From: Patagioenas fasciata
Lineage: Eukaryota > Chordata > Aves > Columbiformes > Columbidae
Reading direction: 5' to 3'
Assembly: GCF_037038585.1 (NCBI RefSeq)
Contig: NC_092560.1
Span: 84,172,049-84,236,048 of the forward strand
DNA: 64,000 nucleotides
In this document: in pieces, positions 32,810-46,000 of the stretch
Layout of the letters: each line of letters starts with the position of its first letter
Position numbering within the stretch: the stretch's first letter is position 1
Program-made: the position numbers and the translations under genes
Notes under the pieces: model-generated
Seen by the model: the letters and a program-made list of their open reading frames with translations, nothing else
Told to the model about the DNA's origin: nothing
Databases searched by the model: none

Positions 32810-35800
32810 TCACCGTGGCTTAAAATATCTTAGCAAACTGTTAGACTGTGATAAACACGGGGCTGCGTTCCTTCTTCCTTTACTTGCTTTGGGTTTTTCA
32901 GGGGGTTTATCCACAGTTTTGGACACAGGTCCCTGATTTTTCCATTCAGCGATCAGTTCTTCCTGCACATCTGCAGGTAGCTCGTAAAAAGTCTTTGTGT
33001 CAACATGAGGGGGAAATACAATTCCTGCTTGTTGGGAAGTTTTCTCCTCCAACTTCTGTTTATCCAGCGCACTTGTGGGACACTGGGAAGAACAACTGGC
33101 CATCGCTTCTGCTTTTTCCGCTATCATTTCTTGGTGAATATCTTCTGGAAGTTCCCTGAAGACTTGCGGGTCAATATCACCAGGAGGCAAATGAAACGGG
33201 CAGTGAGGAATTCCTGCTTCTTTGAGCTGGCTTTGCTTTTCCTCCGGAAGTTTCCTACTTTTGGTAGTTCCAGTTCTGTTGTAGTTCTGGTTCCAAGAAG
33301 CGTTTCCCTCCTCTTGGGAGACATCTTCCACTTCCTGTAGCAAAAAATATATGTGGAAGCACACGTATGTTCTGTGTAATCTACCAGTTACCAAGCACTG
33401 TTTTACTAACATCAAGTTATTCAAACTATTCCTTATTTTTAGTTCCTTATCGCTGGTAGTGGTTTTACATCTTATTTTCAAACATAGACACATAGGAATC
33501 CCTTTCTTACTTTAAAGTAGCCAATACCTTGAAGTTACGTTTTATCGCTTTAAAGCTCTACAATAACACAATATGACGTTATTCCTGAGTAGCTGAGAAA
33601 CAAAGTCTATCAATCCACAAAAGAGTGACAAGTGACACCTGCTCAGAAGACTCCAAATAAATCATTTTTACCAGGTGAAAAAGACCCTTATGATCCTAAA
33701 AATTCCAAAGCACTTAAGGTTTTAAACAGAAGACAGAAATATCCTAGAACTTTCTCATCAGTATCTTTCAGCTCACCCGGGGACGTTTAGCGGAGCCTGC
33801 TGGTGGTGACATCTGCTTGAGATAGAAACCGATTGATCCTTTCTTGCCGCGAGGAAGAGCTTTGAGGTTGGAGAAGCAGATGCTCAGAAGGGTGAGATGG
33901 AACGGCAGATGTACATCTATCATCTTGCGAAAGAGTTTCAGTAGTATATCAACCAACGGGGACAGAATGTCGCTGCTTTCTACAAGAAAAAGGGTTGAAA
34001 TAAAGCAATAGTAGGTACTTTGGTCAGCAAAGAACTATGGGATGCAAGCCAAGCTGAAAACATTTGAAAAATGATCTAATTCTACCAAGAGCTTTTCCAG
34101 AGCCGTGCAGGTCTATAACATTACCCGACATCGGCAATAACACGGTTGATGGGAGTTGGCGTGACAGGAATTGTTACGTTTCCTCCAGTCCGGTAGCAAT
34201 TTTGAAGTGAGAAGCCACACTGATTTTCAGTAGCTTCCCGAGGACTGCGAGGAGTAATTCAAGGACTGAAAGCAGCGAACAGCGATTCAGATTTATTGCA
34301 GGTTTCTTTCCGATTTATTTCCTCGCTCCAACGTGAATCAAGTGTCAAATGAATTGCAAGTGCTGGTTGGAAAGCTGAAGCCTGGGAAGGATGAGCCTTT
34401 ATGTTGCTCATTTTCAGACACACATCATAAAGATGTTACATAATAAAACTGAGAACATAAGTCACATCCCTATGAGAGAAAAGGAGATGATTAAGCTGGG
34501 CAGCAGCCCCCAGTCTCCTTTTCCCATCCCACCAAGTAATTTACTGCCAGGAATCCAGCCAGGCTGGTTTCAAGCATGGTAGTAGCGTCCAAGTTATTCC
34601 TACAGTGACGTTTTATACTTTTTAGTGTATAAATCCATTACAAGGCATGAAAAAGTTTCCAAATATTAAGTGTATCATGCCATTAAATAACAGAATTTTA
34701 CGGAGAGCTGATACTAAAATTCTAAGTTGACCTTTTCCAAATTGCTGGATGAGATGAGGTGGAATGGGACACTGGCGACTTTCCCGATTAAACCATTTAT
34801 CCGTTGAGGAGAACTGGCGAATGGTCAATCTCACGGTGTGCGGTTGTCTTCCGTCTTTGCGGATTCTACGGAGCATTAACGTGCGCAAAAAATAAGTATT
34901 AATATAAGTATTTTTCAGGGGGTCTATGGAACCTGTCACAGCATTTAAGTTACCAAGTCAAATTAAGCATTATTTTACAATTACAAATTAAATTACTCTT
35001 GCAACTTCTGGCTTTACTCCACTGCTTATACAGAGAACTTTGGGGCCTACCCAGCTCCCTTAATTACCCAGAAATTAGAAGCTCGATACAATGTGAACAC
35101 TGAAGGTGAAAATGAAGTGGGTGAGTTTGCATCTTTCAATATTTAATACATGAAAAGCAAAATATCCAAAGGAGTCACCTGTCTAATAGATTATGAAGCA
35201 GCTCTTCAATTTTCTCTTTCACTTCCACTTCTGTTGAACATTTTTTAAAGGAATCTTCATCACTAAAGGACTGAAAAAACCCATCTATTAGTCCTTTCAA
35301 TTCGATAATAACTTCAAAATGCTAAAGAGGAGCAAAAGTATCACAACGAAGTGTGCGGAATTAACGCCAAGTAGCTTTGACACTCAAGAATTTCAAGAGG
35401 ATTGAGTTGTACCAGAGAACGCATACAAAAAGGCGTCATTTTAGTGAGTCCTGCAAAGCTGTGTAAAACTAAAAGCAATTTGTTTCGGTTTTAAAGCTTT
35501 TCAGCCCAATAGTTGTACCTGTGGAGGGCCCCATGGGGTCACGGGCGATTCGTCCTCTCCGTAGCTGAGTTTTTGGATGCGCTGAGCGACAGCAGCGCCC
35601 AATTCCGCCTCCAGCGCCGCCGATGGAAACGCCTGCAGATCACACACGTTTTTAATCCCCAGCGCCTCCAGACGTTTGGCTGTTTTGGAACCAATGCCTA
35701 CAGCAAACGGGCATTAAAACACACACAGAAATATGAATATATATATATAAGTGCCTACCTATGTGGTACCGACAATTATTTCACTATCGCAATAGAGGCT

Positions 35801-38690
35801 TTGCAGCAACTTTTTTGGTGACGTCCCCTTCGAATTTTGGAGGCTGCCCATAGAAAAGCCGCGTTGGGAGCCAGCAAAGGGCGGCCTGTGTCTGGAGCCA
35901 ACATCAGCGCAGAATAATCAGGAAAAGTGATACCTCGGAATACTCTACCTGGCTCAAATAGGCTGGTTTAATAACTATCAGTACGTTTGCATTCAAAAAG
36001 GTTTGTATTTAAGACCTAATATCAACCACGATGGTTGGGCTTCGCCAAACTGAGATGTTTGTATTTTCGAAGGCGTCTTGTGCCGCGACGCATTTGTGGC
36101 ACCACGGCCAATTCAGAAAACCGAAGTCTTTTCACTCCTTCCGCTAAGCAAAACTCAGATAGCTTACGATAGCCATAATTTTGGCCGTATTTGTTTGATT
36201 GAGTTGTCAATATGCCCTCGGCACCACTCACCAGGCACTTTTTGGATGCGGTCGAGGCTGCGAATGAGATCCGGGCGGCTCTCGGGCAGAAGAACCGTTT
36301 GTTGATTCGGTTTGAAGGTCCCGGACGCTAATTTCGCCAGCAATTTGTTGGCGGCCACTCCTGCACAGCCCGTGAGGCCCAACCTCGTGTATACGGCTTC
36401 TCTCAACTCCTCTGCGATCTGAGACCCGAGGATTAGTCTTACATGCCTTGTATCGTCCAAATTAATAGCTGCAAAGAAAATTCAAAATCCCTTAATTAGC
36501 TCATTCTCTAGATTTCGCTAATTTTTACAGCGTGTTAAAGCAGTACAAGAAAGTACGGGCTCGGGGGTCGAGTGGCTTCTGCAGCCAAGTTTAACCTCAC
36601 TCCGACCTCCCAAAGACCCCGCTGGCCAAATCCAGAGAATACAATATATTAAGAATATTAATTAAAAAAAGCATTAAGTATCACAGCTTCTTGTACCAAT
36701 GTAACCAAAGCAGAGATTTATAAATCTTTAAATGAAGGTGCCGCCTTGCAGCTCAGCCTTTATGACTCTGAATAGGCTAAGGACTATTTTTTGTACCATC
36801 TCATTGAAATGCTGCTTTATATTTGGGATACATGTTCTCTCAAGAAAAGAAACCCAGCACGGAGCAGTCCAGGTTTCCAACAATTCATCTCTGCCTACAG
36901 ATACTTCCCAAATATTTAGCGTTGTTTCGACGTTTAACTCACCTTGGTTGTTGTACACGTGGCCGGACACAGAGACTCTGGAACATGCGCTTTGCTGGAG
37001 CTGCTTTACTCTTTTCTCGACCATCTCTGTGACATCCACAAAATTTTCATCGAGCCCAAGCCGCTCCACCAACGGACAAAATTCCCCCAGCAGCTCTAGG
37101 AGGAAAAGATGACCCAGGATAATCCGTATACAACTCATAATATCAGGTTTTTGCGTCACTCCACAGCTCCCTGCACAAAGAGAATCCGCATTCTCTTACA
37201 GTTAAAATAAGACACTTAGGTGAAGGAGAATATTTCATTATCCCACCGCTCCATCTGTCACCTGCTCTTCTCCCCAAATCTCTTCTTTCCTTCCCCATTT
37301 CTTTTTAAAATGTACTTTCTCCTAAGGAAATCTGTTTTCCTTCACTTTGAAGTTATTACACCAGAAAGTGTTTGTCCTTATTGCAAACGTGTTCATTCGG
37401 TACCTGTAACCTTGTACGACATCTCCCTGTATGGAGTGAGATCTTCTCCGTTAACCAGCACCAGCTGAGGACACTTCTCTTTAGCAACCTTCACAAACAT
37501 CAGTTTTTGGACTCCGAGTTTTCTAGCTTCGTAATTCGAGGTAACCACGAGGTTTTTCTGCTGCACGCCTGAAATTCAAGGCAAAATGTTCTTTAAAGTT
37601 TAGGTTCCTTGATACATTCACGCCGCTGCAAAGACTTTCTTCATGCCCTTTGTTTTTTCTTTCTGCCTAAATACACATAATCCCCCAATTAACAGCACAG
37701 TGACTCGTACCTAGAGGCTTGTCTCTTAATTCGGGATTCCGGAGCATTTCTACTTGTGCGTAAAAACAATCCAGGTCCACGTGCACGATCACCCTGTGCG
37801 CTGCGCTTCTCGCCAACGCCGACTTGCTGTGACCTGCAGCAGGGAAAGCAAAGGCACAGATCCAAAATCACCAGCCGCCTCTTTAGAGATTAATCCCTAC
37901 TAATATTACAAGAAGAATATAAAATTTACAAGTTTTATACTCATTCTAGCGCTGCATTAATTCCAAGATTACTTAAGAGCATAATTAATCTAAAGCAACT
38001 CAGTTTACGGTGCAACACTGAAACTTTTTAACCCATTGCTGTAAAATAATCTGGTTTTAACTCCACTAATATAGCTCTATCAGGTATCTGCTTTTCCCAG
38101 GGATGCCCAATGCACGTTGCAAATCACCAGCCAACAAACAGCAAACTCCACCATGAAAACAAGCCTGGTAAGTTAAAAAGAAAAAAATTTAAAAATAGCT
38201 TTTATTTCTGTGAAATAAAAATAACCCGGATTAGTTGATACAGTGCAAATGGAACCGCAGTGTCTTTCTGCCTGCTGTTCTGGGGGCGCTGGTGTTTTTA
38301 ATGCCTACTGAGGTCTCCTGTTGTAGGTGGAGAAGCCAAGTGGCTGCCAGCAGCACCACGGAAATGGTTAAAACCAGGTTATGGCTGCCGAGGAGCGGAG
38401 CGGCTCTGCCCTCCCCACGCAGCGGGCAGGGACTCAGCTCGGGCTCCGCAGCTCCCCCTGCCCGGGGATGAACGCGGAGCGAACGCCGCTCGGTCCCCCC
38501 CGAGCCGCCGGGGTCACTGCGGGACGCGCCTCCGCTTCCCGGGAGCCGCCGGCGCCATCGCTCCCCGCCCCGCCCGGGGCCCGCGCTCACACGGGGAGGC
38601 CCCGCCGGCCGGCTGCGGGCGCAGCCAGTCCTCCTCCTCCTCCTCCTCCTCCTCCTCGTCCTGCTCCGTGGGCGGCGGGAAGGGCTCCAT
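32810..38690 (-). CDS. POLI: POLI, DNA polymerase iota (Y-family translesion polymerase)
   Basis: A nuclear Y-family polymerase that inserts opposite damaged bases. Ten exons on the minus strand, all phase-consistent: 38690-38591, 37833-37711, 37568-37404, 37095-36943, 36468-36232, 35697-35519, 35270-35179, 34865-34732, 33979-33777, 33334-32810 (TGA). They total 1911 nt, 636 aa. The start ATG 38690 is in good context (GGCGGCATGG). The N-terminus has an acidic run encoded by a GAG repeat. Palm motifs: VIVHVDLDCFYAQVE with the first metal-binding Asp, and GLDENFVDVTE with the catalytic Asp-Glu. HhH region: LGLTGCAGVAANKLLAKL. Little finger: DGRQPHTVRL and ESRQCPIPPHLIQ. Two ubiquitin-binding motifs (IDPQVFRELPEDI and KTFYELPADVQEELIAEW) keep the essential Leu-Pro. 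It is shorter than human POLI (715-740 aa by memory), mainly between the UBMs. The internal PCNA-binding box is KKGSIGFY instead of the human KKGLIDYY, and the protein ends SNSLLRYFKPR, a PIP-like end. Confidence 0.96.
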
Positions 38691-40075
38691 GCCGCCCCGG
38701 GGCTGACTCAGCGCCGCTCCCCTCCGCCGCCGGCGGGACCGGCCGCGCTCCCACCGCTCCCTTCGCGCTGCGCCCGCCCCGCCGAGGGGGCGGCCGGACG
38801 GTCGCGCCGCGCAGGTCCTAGCGCCGCCGCCGGGGAGAGGGGGGGGCGGTAGGACCGGGGACTCCGACAGCGGCCTGAGGGACCCCGGCCGGCTCTGAGG
38901 AGGGCGCGGGGACCCAGCGCCTCGGTCGTGCGCTTGGCGGTGGGACCGCTGAGAAGCGGTGGCTCCGTTACCGGAGAGAGTCCGACCGGGAGTTGGTATC
39001 GCTGCTACAGAGAGAACCCGGGGGTCCCGGCAGCGAGCGGGACCCCTGCGGGCTGTCAGCCCGGTGTTGCTTGTAGAGGACACGAATAAACTGAACGTGG
39101 GGGATCGGGGAAGCGCTTTGTTCACCGCCACTTCGGAGGGGCAAACGGGTGAATTCGGGTTTATGGCACAGCGCGTTTGTCGGTGCCCCTGTGCCGACGG
39201 GCTCCAACGTCCACCCGTGACGCCGGGGTCCAAGTGGGACGTGCCGGCCGGTTCCCCCCAGCCCCACCACCTGCCGCCGCGCTCCCGCAGCCGAGCCCTC
39301 AGGCGGTCGAAGCCGCCGCCGGGGGCAGCCCCTGCCCGCGCCCCTGCCCGCCCCGCCTCCGGCGCTCCCTCGGCTCGGCCGCTGCGGCCGCTCTAGGCCG
39401 CGCCGCGCCCCGCTGGCAGCGCCGCTGACACCGATTCCGGGGCCCGGCCGCGGAAGCGGGCGCCAGGCGAAGGCTCCGCCGGCTGCGCGCGCAGCCCGCG
39501 CTCCTGGCGCCGAGCAGCGCGCAGCGGCCGCCATCGCCAGGGGGTCCCGGCCCCGGCCGCGTCCCCGAACAATAACGTTCTTGTTGCGAACGCCGGGGGC
39601 CGGCCGAGCCCCTTCCCCTCTCGTCCCTCGTCCCCCCGCGCCGCCGCCTCGGGCCCCGCGCCCCGGTGCATGGAGAAGCAGGGCAGGATGGACTGCCCAG
39701 CGCTGCCCCCGGGCTGGAAGAAGGAAGAGGTGATCCGCAAGTCGGGCCTCAGCGCCGGCAAGAGCGATGTCTACTACTTCAGGTACGTGCCGCCCGGGCC
39801 GTGACAGCCCCGCTCCCCCGGCGGGACGGGGTCGGTTCTCCCCCAAGACCCCAACACCTGCTCCCCGAGGGTCCCGCTCGCCTCCTGCCGCCCGCCCGGC
39901 AGGGCCCGCTCCCCTCCCGGCTGTCAGCGGGCCGGTCCCCTCCTGCCGCCCGCCTGGCAGGGAGGCGCCGCTACCCTCCCTCCCTCCCTCCCTCCCCTCC
40001 CCTCCCGCCGCCGCTCGGCTGCCAGGCGGCGGCTCAGGGGCTCCGCTTCCCCCCCCTCCCGCCATGGCCCGGCTG
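38380..40075. promoter_or_regulatory. CpG island, bidirectional POLI/MBD2 promoter
   Basis: Very CpG-dense sequence spanning the first exons of POLI (ATG 38690, minus) and MBD2 (ATG 39670/39688, plus), whose start codons are about 1 kb apart. TGACTCAGC (38704-38712), an antioxidant-response/AP-1 type site, lies 14 bp upstream of the POLI ATG. An AT-rich imperfect palindrome, AACAATAACGTTCTTGTT (39568-39585), stands out in the GC-rich background about 85-100 bp upstream of the MBD2 start. No TATA box is seen. Long open frames on both strands here are a by-product of GC content. Confidence 0.8.
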
Positions 40076-43000
40076 TCAGGGGGGTGAGGCCGGTCCCTCC
40101 CGCCCTGCCCCGGCTGTCAGGGGGGTGAGGCCGGTCCCTCCCGTCCTGTCCCGGCTGTCATGGGGGTGAGGCCGGTCCCTCCCGTCCTGCCCCGGCTGTC
40201 ATGGGGGTGAGGCCGGTCCCTCCCGTCCTGCCCCGGCTGTCAGGGGAGTGAGGCCGATCCCTTCCCCGGCTGTCAGGGGGGTGAGGCCGATCCCTTCCCC
40301 GGCTGTCAGGGGGGTGAGGCCGATCCCTTCCCCGGCTGTCAGGGGGGTGAGGCCGATCCCTTCCCCGGCTGTCAGGGGGGTGAGGCCGATCCCTTCCCCG
40401 GCTGTCAGGGGGGTGAGGCCGGTCCCTTCCCCGGCTGTCAGGGGGGTGAGGCCGGTCCCTTCCCCGGCTGTCAGGGGGGTGAGGCCGGTCCCTGCCCCGG
40501 CTGTCAGGGGGGTGAGGCCGGTCCCTTCCCCGGCTGTTAGGAGGGTGAGGCCGGTCCCTTCCCCGGCTGTCAGTCCGGTCCCTCTGCCCGCGGCCGTTGT
40601 GGGGGAGCGGCCTCACGCTTTTCCTTTGGGACAGTGGGTGCTGCAGGCTGGCCCATGACACCCCTCCCAAGCCTGGCTTTTTCAGGATCAGCCTAAACAC
40701 AACACCCCGCTGCATTCAGACTAAGTCAGTGTACCCCGAATGTCCTCCCAAAATCATTAGGTCAGGACACACCACACCACGCTGAATTAATTAGGGAGCT
40801 TACCATTGGTAATAACGGTTGAAATTTTAGCGAAGCTAAAAGCACGTGAAAACTGGAGAGGTCTCTGCTGCTAAACGTTATTCTCGTTATTACTGCACAG
40901 CTTATAGTAAAACCAAGAGAAGCAACAGCAACCTGATTTTGCTTCGCCCTCCCGCTTGCTTTCAGAAACCGAAATGTAGTTCTTTTCTGGAGACAGAAAC
41001 CACCTGCATTCTGCAGTCTTGCTTCTGTAAGTCCAGCCTGCTGCCAGGCCTAACCTCTTCCCCACAGCTCCTCTATTTATAGCTCTGTGCGCATCTGGTG
41101 AACCACACCTGAAACCTCTCGCTAACCCCGCTGTTGCTGAGCAGGCCTCGCAGGCTCCTCTCCTTGCAATGAATGGGCTCGGGCTTTCCGCTGGAGAAGT
41201 CGCGCTCGCTCCCTCTCAGATACCAGCTCGTGGAAAACTCGGTATCTGGCAGCGCCAAATCTGGCGTCATTTGACCCATCACGTGTTGCTGCTCAAGGAA
41301 ATTTTCTCTGTCTTGGAATATATTCCATGGGCAAGGCCTAAGTCACTTCAGCTGTTTACTCCATGTTTGAACCATCAGAATATAGGGGGGGGTCAGCGTT
41401 TTATGTATCAGATTCTTAATTAAACAGTGAAAACACGCGACAAATGCAGTGAGTTCTAATATTTCCAGGTTTTAGTTTTCGCTTTGCGAAGAATGATGTG
41501 TAACCTCATTAAGTTCATTAAGGCGCCCTAGTTAGCTGACTTAAAAACCTGAGGTTCATGTTTTTATGGTTTCTTAAGGCTAGGAAAAAACCCAAAAGGG
41601 ATTGGACAGAGCTTCATTTACTCTGATGGTCTAAATAATAATAGTAATTAAGAACAGCTCTTGCAAGATGAATACATGTTGCAATCTACCTTATTTGCAT
41701 TTTGAAACTGGCTTGTTTCGGGGCTGCTTTGTGGCATTTTAGCAAGTCAGGCCTTAGGAAGGTGTGAACCGGTTGCTCGGGTAAAACGAAACGCTTGCAG
41801 TAGTTTCTGTACAATGGGGTTTTTTTGCCTCTCTTCACATCTTTAAAGCCTTCTGACCTCCGTGATGATCATTAAAAAGCTTTGAAAAGAGGGGTGCGGT
41901 GGAAATAATTCACTAATACTATATGGATCAACCCCCCGATTTGAGGTTCGCCCCTTCTGCGTAATGATTGGCGCCTTCATCGTTTTTTTGCCGCTGCCTA
42001 AAAACCCCCTTAAAAACCTCTCCAACTCAATTTTTGTTGAAGATGCGGGACTGTAATCTGCTCATCGCAGCCTCTAGAAGTCTTTGGAATGTGGGCGAGC
42101 GGCAGGAATAGACGCCGCGCATTTTCGGCCGCCTTCCAGCACGGTTTGCAGCGCTGCGCATCTGCCAAACGGCCGCAAAATTGAAACTAAAAACTCACCA
42201 GGCAACTCGTAGCTCCGACTTGGTTGTTTTCCCTACGGATTACAGGTTTGGAAACATAAGGAGTCGTTTCTATCTAGAGAAATAAGTTGTGTTCACTAAC
42301 AGGGTTCTGCACAACCGGAGTGAAACTTTATGGCTGCAGGCAGGATTGGTGTAGGGATTCTTCTTCTTATCATTCTGAGGCAGATTTCAGCATTGCTGCA
42401 TTTAAACCGAATGAAAATCTGGTTTGATCTAAGTAGAGCAGGCCAAATAGATTCCAAAGAGCTACGTCACTCTGGTCGCGAAAGATTAATAAAGGCTACG
42501 ATGTTAAAATATTTCGTCGGGTTTGGTTTGTGCGCTTTTAATATCCCTAAAAGCAGAGCCAGGGCTTGGCGGGAGCGCTTCGAGAGTCACAGCACACTGG
42601 TTTTGGCAACTGCGGGACAATGACAAAAATGCGCGTCGCGTTTTCACTCTGTGCATCTTCCCAATGGAACTCGGGCTTCCAGCTGCTTCGTTCGAATCGG
42701 GCAGAAGGAGCAGATTTCCGCATGTGTTGCTCTGAGGCCTGCGGAGGCGGCTGCGTCTGAGAGACGTAGCAGCTTCTAGGAATATACATGATTTTTTAGC
42801 CAAGGTAAGGATTCTTTTACTGATCGTCTTGTCCATGCTGCGATGTGGACACTCAGCTCCCACCAAGTGAGCTGGGAGGTGCATTTTGTTGATCCTCTTC
42901 TCAGTGCTACCCAGTCCCTTCTAATCGAGTGGCGCTCTGAGATTGCCTTTTCACTTTGTCTACAGGAAGGGTATTACATTTAAGGCGAAACATCACATTT

Positions 43001-46000
43001 TTCATTCAAATCAAGCTTGTATGAACCACATTCCCCCTTTGTTGGTGTTGGAATCGATGTTAACTGAGAACTACATTTCTCAGGTGCCTCTCCCCTTTGC
43101 GTAAGGCCTAATACTGTAGTAAACCGGCATCGTGATACCTTTGCAATGTTCTTTATTCAATGTATTCAGGTAGGGGGTGCTACTGGCAAAAAGACTCAAT
43201 CACGCTTCCAAAGTCCTGCAACAGTCTGAGTGGAGTGAGAACTTTGAACCTGGTACCTCAGCTCCTCTTTATCGGTAAAATCCCTTCAGTGTATAAACCC
43301 CCCCTTAAACCCTGGCGTGAAATGGCTTCTTTTACAACAGCACCAAGTTCATATTCTGGTTTGCTTCATTTGCTCTTCGTGGGAAAAGCAAGAAAGAGCT
43401 ACGCTGCCTTTTTATTTTTCGCCGGTCGAGATGAAAAAAACCGAGGAGTCGACACTCGAATAGGTGGTTCGGTTTAACTACAAAAGCTTTTCCAGTCTAG
43501 ATGTACCCACGGGGCAAACAGACGGGTCTTTGAAGTTCGCTTTGTGGTTTGACAGTAAGAGAGATGCCAGAGAATTTCCAGTGACATTAAGATTAGTTTA
43601 AGTCTGGGGGGCGGGTTTTAAATCACCTTAACATTTGTCTTTCAAAGCGAGTCCTGACTTCCTCAGTGATGCTCACTTGTGCTTATGTGATACATAACCT
43701 TATATTTCTTTGTTTCCATGGGTAATTAAGGCACAGAACAGTCACAGAAGTTTGGGGCAGCAAGGGTTAAACCATGCTAGTAGGCTCAGTTTAACACATC
43801 TATTTATCCCTATACTGAATGATAATGATGATTATGATGAAGTCGTAGTGGTAACTCTGACTTCACTGATGACCGAGGGAGCTCCTCAGGTTGTTTAGGA
43901 AACACAGGAATAGAATCATAGAATCAACCCATTCCAAATATTTCCCTAAGCGGAAGATGAAATAACCTAGAAATGAGCCCCTTCCCGTTGATTATTGTCA
44001 GTCGCAGGTGGTATAAACTATACGGACTATAGCGTAAAGATTTTGGTGCTGTTGGGATGAAGAGCTGAACTCCTTTGGAGGCCTGAACGTGTGTTGTGTT
44101 ACGCCACTCATGCGCTGACTTCTTCGATACATCTCGGAGCGTCTTAAAGCGTGTGTTTGAGGATTCGCAACCGAATCGTTGAGGAAAGGTATCTTCCAAA
44201 AGTTGCAGATACAAAATCTGGGCTGTTTCTTCGACATCGGCTCCCTGGGAGGCTTTAGGCAGCACAAATCCAATAGTAGGTTCCCCTGAAGATCAAACCA
44301 TTCATTGTATTGTGGGATTTGCGTGGTTTTATTTCCTGTTCCACTCTGGGATCCATTTCCAATCTCCATCATTTCCCGGGCTCCATTCCCAACCCGCGGG
44401 GAGGGTGATTGATAGGAACACTTTGCCTCTCTTAGCTCGCCAAATTAAGACGACTTTCACCCCAATCGCCTTTTCTAAAGTAATTAGCAGCTTTCTTCCT
44501 CTTCATGGCTCTCTTCATCCTAGGTCAGATAACCGACCGGCTTGGCCACCTCGCGATGGGACTCGTTTGTTGAGCCCGACCCTCCTAAACGAAGGGAATA
44601 AATGATAAATGTCTACCAACGAGGTGGTTATTTCAATAAACCACTGGGCTGTAAACCTGCTGTGGGGACGGGGGCAGATAGACCTGGCTCAAGTACGGTA
44701 AAATGCAAACGAACTTCCTCGTACGTTAATGAACTTGCTCTGCTGCTTGACAGGAAACATCAGAAAAGGGGTTGCTTTTGAATCAAGTTCCTTGCAAGCT
44801 CATTATAGAACATAATCAACCCACATACGTGAATTTGCACAAGCTGGAGGTGAAGGGTCGTGTTCTTCTTTTCATCTCCTCCTGAGTGAGTTGAGCCTTG
44901 TTAATATCACCCAAATAATTGTAGATGTTGTTGAATGTCACCTCTTTTGAGATCTACTGCTTATTGTTAATTGGTCCTATCGAAAAATGTGCGGTGTTTC
45001 ATTTGACAGGGTTAAGTGCTGCTACACATGTCAGCTATGGAAGAACTAAATCCCGCAAGTGCACTAAATATAATGCTAATAAACCTGGTTTTAACACCTT
45101 TAGGAGAAAAAGAACGAACGTGTGCTTTCATAGTTTCAACCCAGATGCGTAAGCAGGAGGCTTTTCCGTAGATGTACTGGTTTAAATACGTTCTGTAACA
45201 TCATTCTTTTCCATTAGTGTGCACTCATTATTTAATAGGTGTTCAAATAAGGCCTTTGATTTGACTTGGACATCGTGGAGCTTTCCGTGCAGGTCAGAGA
45301 AGGCTTGGAAGTGGAAACAACTACAGGACCAGTAGCGAAAAAACAAATGGATGTGAAAACGAATATAAATAGGGTGGAAATAACGTTTTGTGTGCCATTG
45401 GATTTCATTGGAGGTGGAGAATGAATCCTCCATGTTTGGTAAAGTCATTAAGGTGCGAGGTGAAGACAGGAGGACGTTATGATAGAACAAGGGCTTCTTG
45501 CTTGTCATGAGCTACTAATGGAGTTGTAGGGATGATGTTCTTACAGCCCATCTTATTAATTAATATCTGATTTTGTGCCGTGCAGCGAAATCACCTTTAA
45601 TATCAAACCTACCGATGATCCGTATGGAATATTGGACCGTCCGCTTTGCTTTGCTTTGCGTTACGGAAAAAGCAAGCGAACAAACAAGCCCCCCCGAGAA
45701 TACGAAATGTGGAAAGAATGGAATTTCCCAATGGTGGCCGCATTTCTTGACAAGGTTTCATCCTGATATCTTTCTTATAGGTGCCTGAATAGTAACAAAA
45801 CACAGCAGCTCGGGTTATTTCCATGGCGAACTTGCTCGCCCCACAAAATCTTCCTCCATCTCTGACCTTCGGCGCGGAATTTTTCCTCCCGTTCCCAAGC
45901 CAAGGGGTTAATCTCCACTATCTGAAATAAACCCGGGCTTGTGTTTAGTTTGGCTCCCGTTCTGCCTTTCTGAGAAGCACCAAAGGGTTTTGCGGTGGGG

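Noticed and set aside
36728-37159. 143-codon minus frame as a separate gene
   Set aside because: It contains POLI exon 4 read through into its introns; the splice signals define the true exon as 36943-37095.
38968-40065. 365-codon minus-strand frame over the CpG island
   Set aside because: GC-rich sequence has few stops. It runs antisense to MBD2 exon 1 and has no recognisable domain.
40076-40575. CRISPR-like regular repeats
   Set aside because: There are no unique spacers between repeats, and the host is a vertebrate genome.
40158-40715. 185-codon frame with [11 protein letters not shown] repeats and the matching 136-codon plus-strand frame
   Set aside because: It results from a 33-bp repeat, a multiple of three, in MBD2 intron 1.
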